NCBI RefSeq assembly: GCF_026151205.1
Contig: NC_087081.1
Coordinates: 7,497,246-7,561,245, forward strand
Origin: Bolinopsis microptera
Taxonomy: Eukaryota > Ctenophora > Tentaculata > Lobata > Bolinopsidae
Direction of reading: 5' to 3'
DNA: 64,000 nt
Shown: positions 58,035 through 64,000 of the stretch, piece after piece
Numbering within the stretch: the stretch's first letter is position 1
Layout: each line of letters starts with the position of its first letter
Notes under the pieces: generated by a model
The model's database searches: none
Told to the model about the DNA's origin: nothing
The model's input: only the letters and a program-made list of their open reading frames with translations
Program-made: the position numbers and the translations under genes

Positions 58035-59624
58035 ATAATATAAGGAAATGATTCTGCAGTGACATTTATTCGGCCACAAACACGAATTCTCGAAGAAAAG
58101 AGAAAAGTAGCAATGTAAGAACAATAACGAGGGGGGGCGCAATCTTAGGGGGGGGGGGGGGGGGGGGGGGGGCAAATCGTCGTTTGAATGGGGGAAAATT
58201 TGGAATTTTGCTCTAGAAACACACTTTTTTAGAGATTTAACCGGCATATCCTCTAAAATCATCTAATTTGTTCAATTTTAGGGAGGGAGCGCCAACTTCA
58301 GCGGGGGCGCCAACAGGCAACGTTACGCAACTGCTTTGGCTCTCTAATAATTATAACTATTTAAGAGGGTGCATGTGTAATGAGCAGTCCACTTTGATCC
58401 ACTTATAACTTTATAAAGTTATAAGTAGCCATTGTTTTACTGGGCGGCGCTCAGCCTCTCATTCCGTCGAATATCTATTGGGGTCCCCATGTAACCATTG
58501 TTTTAATTGCAATAATTGAATAAATCATGATCCAGGTGTTAGTTAAACTGCACTAACCATGCTGAACATTGGGAAGCTGCTGTTTATATTCAACTAGAAG
58601 CTTAGAAGCAGCTTTCTACTTAAGTACTTACTTACTTATGTTTAAAGATGTTCAAGACAAGGTGATCTGTCATCTGGGGGCCTTGGATCGTTGAGAAATC
58701 TGGGCTAATTTAGTGAGATAGTGCTAATTGTGCCTCCACTGCATAGCATAATTAATTTATACGATCTACATAATATTTATAAGATAATAGAATTGTATGC
58801 AAATGGTATGCTTCGTGAGTCAGAGTCCAATGAGAATTGTTGGAAGTGAGAGGTTGGTCGCATTTTAAACTGGGATTCAAATTAATAAGGTCCAAATCCT
58901 GTCCTCGTATAACCGTGGATCTTTCTTGGCTGATGATCTTATAATACTGATTTAGCAGTATTGTCTATCTACCAGAGGGCCTTACTGAGGAGGACAATTT
59001 TACTTATTGTAACTTTATAAGTTTATAAGAGTTTTAGAATCCCGCTAGTCGAAAGCTTTGTTCGAGGAAATTTAAAAAATAATTTATGTTTAAACTTTTA
59101 AATTTCTCTTATCTCTAATCATCTAGCTCTAAGCTCTGTACTGTAGAAAGTATGGATTTTATTTGACAATGACGACAACGTTGTAACTTTGTAAGTATCC
59201 AAAATTCTTTTATCTTTTTATAAAGTTAAAACGATACTTTCTACCGCATCGAAAAATATCAATCACAACCAAAGTTATGAATAGTGATATCGTGAGCGTA
59301 AATGTGAGCTACTTATGACGTATCACGTATCAGTATAAAGCATAGCAACGCGCGCGTTGCTCATCTGTTCTTGCTCGTGCACGTGCAATCTCTTGATGTT
59401 GCTAAGCAACAACGCAGCGCAGGTAACATTCGATGAAATGATGCCATTATTCTAACGCTTATTTTACCTCACTTCCAACGTTAATTATAGAAAATCTAAA
59501 GCCTTAATCAAAATTCTAAAAATGCTATATATAGCATTTAGGATATATCCTATTCGGGTATTCCTATCCTTTTCTTATGTCCCCGTTGCGGGGGATTTCG
59601 ACAAGTTTAAAATATAATATAGAC
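58035..59624. other. No gene recognised
   Basis: Includes a 25-base G run (58,148-58,172), the inverted dispersed repeat at 58,435-58,495, and short palindromes GCAACGCGCGCGTTGC (59,344) and AAATGCTATATATAGCATTT (59,519). Confidence 0.5.
58435..58495 (-). repeat. Dispersed repeat family, copy 3 (inverted)
   Basis: The complement contains GGACCCCAATAG, GACGGAATGAGAGGCTGAGC and GCCGCCCAGTAAAAC, as in the copies at 2035 and 2935. Confidence 0.65.
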
Positions 59625-60115
59625 TAGAAAGCCCGTGGTAACACTAACAGGGAGGAAGCTAGTAGTATTATTTGAATTACATCACATACAGAAATATTCA
59701 TCCCAACAGAAGATACAGCCAATTAAAATGTAGCTCGTACTAAACACAGCGTAATATCAACAAAACCGATCAAAATGACGTTAAAACAATCATTGCACGT
59801 GCACGTGCGTGTAGCAATCCTTGTTACCATGGTTACTTTGCAACTTCATATTTCTCATCTATTTGCACGTGGGCGGTCGTACAGACATACAAAAATAATT
59901 CTTTGAATTATAGTAGAGACTAGAAAACCCGTGGTCACAGGGAGGAAGCTAGTAGTATTTTTGTTAGTAAGTTTAAATCGCGTCAAAATATCCTACACAA
60001 CCGGAGATACAGCCCATTAAAATGTAGCTCGCACTAAACACAGCGTAATATCAACAAAACCGATCAAATTGACGTGAAAACAATCATTGCACGTCCACGT
60101 GCGTGTAACAACCCT
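59625..60115 (+). repeat. Tandem repeat, about 295-bp unit, two copies
   Basis: GACTAGAAA(G/A)CCCGTGGT, AGGGAGGAAGCTAGTAGTAT, ACAGCC(A/C)ATTAAAATGTAGC, AACACAGCGTAATATCAACA and GCACGTCCACGTGCGTGTA-like blocks occur twice in order. A diverged third copy is at 61,710-61,945. Confidence 0.8.
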
Positions 60116-60162
60116 CGAGTATATAATACTGATTACGTTTAACTGCCTCATTATCAAGAAGC

Positions 60163-60628
60163 ATGTACGTGACAGATTTAAGTATGAATGTAGCAGCTTT
60201 CTTTATACTTTATAAGTATAATTCATTTCATGACTGTTGTAAACAACGGCGAATTTCGTTTGCTCTTCATACAGTTTTTTTTCTACCATTCATCACTACG
60301 AATAGTTTTGACATCTGCAATATATGGAGACTTGACCGCAGATCAGTGTATCTAAATAAGTCGTTAACATATATTAAAATAGCAAGAGTGCTCCGATACA
60401 ATAGCTGGAGGGAACTCCAAAAGCGAACAGGCAGCTTGTCAGAGCACTCGCCCAGTACAGAGACCATATTGATATCTAAAGCGAATAAGATTAAACTAGC
60501 GATGAGTCTATTGGCGATTCCACGATAATCCATAGATTTCCTAGTTTAATAATAGTTTTTCTCATGTGAGATCGTGTCAACGCTTTAGATAGATCAATAA
60601 TATATTCAAGTAACATGACACTTTTTTG
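60163..60628 (-). pseudogene. Decayed non-LTR reverse transcriptase fragment
   Basis: On the minus strand IIDLSKAFDTISHEK (60,570-60,614) is the RT motif with the first catalytic Asp. After frame changes, AILIYVNDLFRYTDLRSSL follows, where relatives have a LYINDL segment just before FADD. The YADD position reads IADV in a shifted frame (near 60,325), so the palm is lost. CR1/Jockey-like. The plus-strand frame of 121 codons across it is a shadow. Confidence 0.65.
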
Positions 60629-61709
60629 CTAAGACATGATTCTATGTAATTCACGAGGATTGAGGCATGTCTTCAACTGATTTCATAAATAATTACTCGA
60701 CTTATCTATCTTTGATCATGTAGTTTATAACATACCAGACGCGGCGCCTGAATTGGACACGAGTCAGCGGTAATAAATGGGAAATGTGAATACAAATATT
60801 TACGAGTAACCACCCGTTAAGACTTATAATTATCCGACCCGACTAGACTTAGGGCGGCTTCAAACGGTCCGAACAGAGATATTTTATTTCCTAAATCTAG
60901 TCTATCCCGCATGATTTGTTAATTTCCTAATTGCACATCCTCGCGCTGACGTCAAGCTCGGGTCCTTCCTAAGGATGTCAATTTGTAGGTTTTATACCTA
61001 CCAGTAAGCTCGCCGATTTGGACTCCTCTACAATATTGAACAAATATATGTGCTCGAATGCACGCTTGGTCGTGCGCGCATCAATAATGCTTCTCGCAAC
61101 CACAATCTTAAGCATATCGGCTAAATGCGAAGGATTGACTACGTCACTCAAGAACAAATATTTTGATATATGATATTCGTATCCAAATATCAAGATAATT
61201 TTCCGCTTCGCGGCGCGCGCTCACGCGCACAAGTGCGATGCAACGAAGGTCAACAATTAGTTACGAGTATCACCGTTAAATGTCAATATATGTAAGTGCA
61301 GTGTATTACTCCCCTTCGACATTTCCTTGAAGGGTTCCCGAAAAAAAGTGAGACTCAGAAGTTTCACATAGCAAGGTGCCTACGCGGGGGTACTGCGTGA
61401 CGCGCTGTTTCACAAGTAGGCAAGGCACATACATATCAGCAGTCACAATAAGAAGTACGTGTGCGCGCGGCGCAGTGCTGACAATAGCGTCGTATTTAAC
61501 CCCGGGTGCACTACATCGGGAGCGATGATTGGTATACTAATGTGAGTTATGTCTATTCCAAAAGTTTTTAGCCGATAATCAGGAAAACAGGAATTGTGGT
61601 ACAGATAAGAAATTAGAAATTTATAAAAATCCTACGATTGAAAAACAATTTGAATTACAACAGGATTACATAAAAATTATAAGTATTCGATGGTAATTAA
61701 TAAAGAAAC
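60629..61709. other. No gene recognised
   Basis: No open frame or repeat family assigned. GC-rich words near 61,200-61,500 (GCGGCGCGCGC) stand out from AT-rich surroundings. Confidence 0.4.
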
Positions 61710-61945
61710 TAAAAGAGCCCGGGTCACACAAAGGAATCTAATCGTATTCTTTTTAAGTCATTTTAATCGCATCAAAAAATATCTGTCACACCGAGTATAC
61801 AGCCATTAAAATATAGCTCGCAATAACACTACGATCATTACCAACAACGGATAATTAACCAACAAACCGATGAAAATGTCGTTTTAACAACTTCAGACGT
61901 GGACGGTCGTACATTACAAAGATAATTCATAATATAAGTAGAGAT
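61710..61945 (+). repeat. Diverged third copy of the 59,625 repeat
   Basis: GCCCGGGTCACAC, TACAGCCATTAAAATATAGC, CAAACCGATGAAAATG and GTGGACGGTCGTACA match the tandem units. Confidence 0.7.
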
Positions 61946-64000
61946 AGTTTTACAATTTGAATTGCATTTAAATAATTTCAAATGAGTCTGTCAATAATGC
62001 TAAAAACAATTTCGTACATAAACAAATATATGTACTAAATAACTCAAACAATTCATAGAAATGATTACGGAAGATTACAGATTGAAAGTAATAATGATAA
62101 CGAAGATTACATCACACTTCCTATCCGCAAGAAACGGATTCTTTTGCATAACATAATAACATCTAACAATCCGGTGACCGAACAACCAATCCAATCCGGC
62201 CGCAACAAACACTTCGCGATCATTAAGAATTAGGTTAGAATCTTCATTCCCAACTTTGACGTCGGATCAGTAATAAACCGTTAGATCTTGCAGCCCAAAC
62301 ATAGACTTCGTGAATCCTTAAGAAACGGATTCTTTCCTGCAGGCCCAACTCCCGACCGATCTGAAAAAGTACATGTTGTCATTGACATATTTACGTCATC
62401 TGTAATGTAAATCTACTAATCTTTACGTAAAACAGCAAATGATAATCCTCCCCTATCACTTGTTCGTGCTAAATGATTAAATATCTAAATACATTTTGTA
62501 TCTTTACTACTGCCCATCGGATAACTGGGAAGTTAGGGAGAAAAGAGAACTAATAATATTTTCACATATAAAGTATATTAATTTTAATTGCGGTTAGTAG
62601 AGTAAGTAAAACATTGAACACCAGAAATGATGCGAGAGATACTTCATTTGTAGCTAATAAGGACATAAGGACTCGTGTGATCATATAGCTTAGGTGCATG
62701 TGACTTGAAAGACAATTTACAACAAGTATTTTGAAAGCTCCTGCTAATAAAAATCTTTCATAACACTTGTATGTTTAAAATACCCTCCGGATAGTGTGAA
62801 GTGTGTTGAGCAGTGCTAGTAGCGCCAACGGCGAATTGTGTCGCTCCTACTGCTTACACTCCTTAATCTCGTTTACCGTGCAACTGCAAGCAAAAAGGCA
62901 GAAGATGTTACTATTTCAAAGTTAGCTACTATAGCAAATCAAAGAAAGCTAGTAGGATCAGAGGTTATAAGTAGGCAACATACAGCTTAAAACTGAATAT
63001 AGGTTGCAAGTTTGTGAGATGTTGTCTTCATGAGAGCGAAATTTAAAGTGCCCAGACGACGTCTTGCCAGATAGTGAGTCAGCGAAAGCTACATTTACAC
63101 GAGCTACTAATCCCTGACCTTACAAAATAGTTATGGCACAGAATGATGCAGTTTATGTGTCAATCTGTGAACAATACGTAACAAAGGTTTGTCACAGGAA
63201 TGTGATGTCATGTCCCCAGGAACCCACAAAAAAAAAACCTCCATGCTTGAAACTTTTGGTCACAAATTTTTATAGTTCCATTTTCCTCCAGGCCCATACT
63301 CCCGCACCCTAATATGGATATTCGGCTCCCGAAGGTCTTGATATCTCATAGGTGAAAATGACCGAAATGGCCACATTATGGCAGGCGAAAAGATAGTATT
63401 CAGAACGATTGAGCTTTATGTTTCGAAATAAAATGGAATTTTTCGAATTTTTCTCAATTTATTGAAATTTCCGTAAAAAAATATCACCAAATTATTTTAA
63501 TAACGCTTATTTCAGAATCAATTAAAAAACTTACTAACAAATAACAGAATACAGTTAGTCCAAAAATGTGTATGCTCCGTAATATCCATGACAATTATAA
63601 TACGACAGTTAATATAATCAAAAATTCGCTGTTCTCAGTTCATCATTCTAAAATGTTTGTGCAGTGCATGACCATGTCCTCGACCACAAGCGTCAAACAA
63701 TTGAAGCCTTATTTCCTACATGACCAGTGCTGAAAGTCAAACAGGCCTTTCCACATCGACAGAGACAGTTACAACATATAGGTATCACAATAGACTCTGT
63801 GCAACTGGTTTACGAAGTCCACCAGAGCCAAGTTCCAGCCGTATCAAGGGATTCATACTAGTCAGCGTAAAGCATGACTCAATAAGTTACTGTAAGTAAG
63901 CTCTAAGGATGTGCACCGTTGCTGAAGCTGATTGTTGGAGTAGCCTAATTCGGATTGAGACACACTTTTCGCTACCATCCTAATGTATGCTAGGAATCTC
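61946..64000. other. No gene recognised
   Basis: AT-rich. Two copies of AAGAAACGGATTCTTT (about 62,129 and 62,320) are the only repeat noticed. Confidence 0.4.

Overview
The window looks like nuclear DNA of an AT-rich, repeat-laden animal genome. There is no operon structure, RNA gene or clear prokaryotic signal. Introns with GT..AG borders, secreted galactose-binding and sushi domain exons, non-LTR (CR1/Jockey-like) reverse transcriptases, FLYWCH/MULE fragments and many TA-flanked inverted-repeat elements all point to a metazoan. An aquatic invertebrate such as a cnidarian is a guess only. No species can be named from the sequence.

Layout. 1-647 is the edge of a non-LTR retrotransposon. 1.9-4.5 kb holds a secreted lectin-like gene on the minus strand (signal peptide, galactose-binding-like exon with one frameshift, sushi exon). 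4.9-8.5 kb is a cluster of short foldback and terminal-inverted-repeat elements. 8.6-12.1 kb is a roughly 1.1-1.4 kb tandem triplication. From about 9,690 to 27,065 the base sequence is visibly degraded (inflated homopolymers, scrambled copies of clean neighbours), so only repeats and one reverse transcriptase remnant can be read there. 27-34 kb is clean but almost featureless.

34,831-49,649 is the main structure: a large inverted repeat (arms of 5.4 and 7.9 kb, spacer of 1.5 kb). Each outer arm carries the same dead reverse transcriptase. Later insertions are present in one arm only: a FLYWCH-bearing segment in the left arm, and a 2.0 kb non-LTR element with 12-bp target duplications plus a CR1-like 3' end in the right arm. 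The opposite arm preserves the empty sites.

51.5-54.0 kb carries a second secreted gene (signal peptide, two fucolectin/FTP-like domains, sushi). It is a paralogue of the first, and its sushi exon and downstream sequence are a segmental duplicate of 1.9-2.7 kb. 54,356-55,456 is a two-block telomere-like array, 88 x TGTAGGG followed by 64 x TTTAGGG, bounded by a 12-bp direct repeat. 55.9-64 kb has more foldback repeats, an internally deleted MULE, a dead reverse transcriptase and otherwise unassigned DNA.

The two lectin-like genes are the only likely host protein genes. Their predicted products would be secreted or extracellular glycan-binding proteins, and their 3' ends were not found. Everything else recognisable is mobile DNA, its remains, or satellite.
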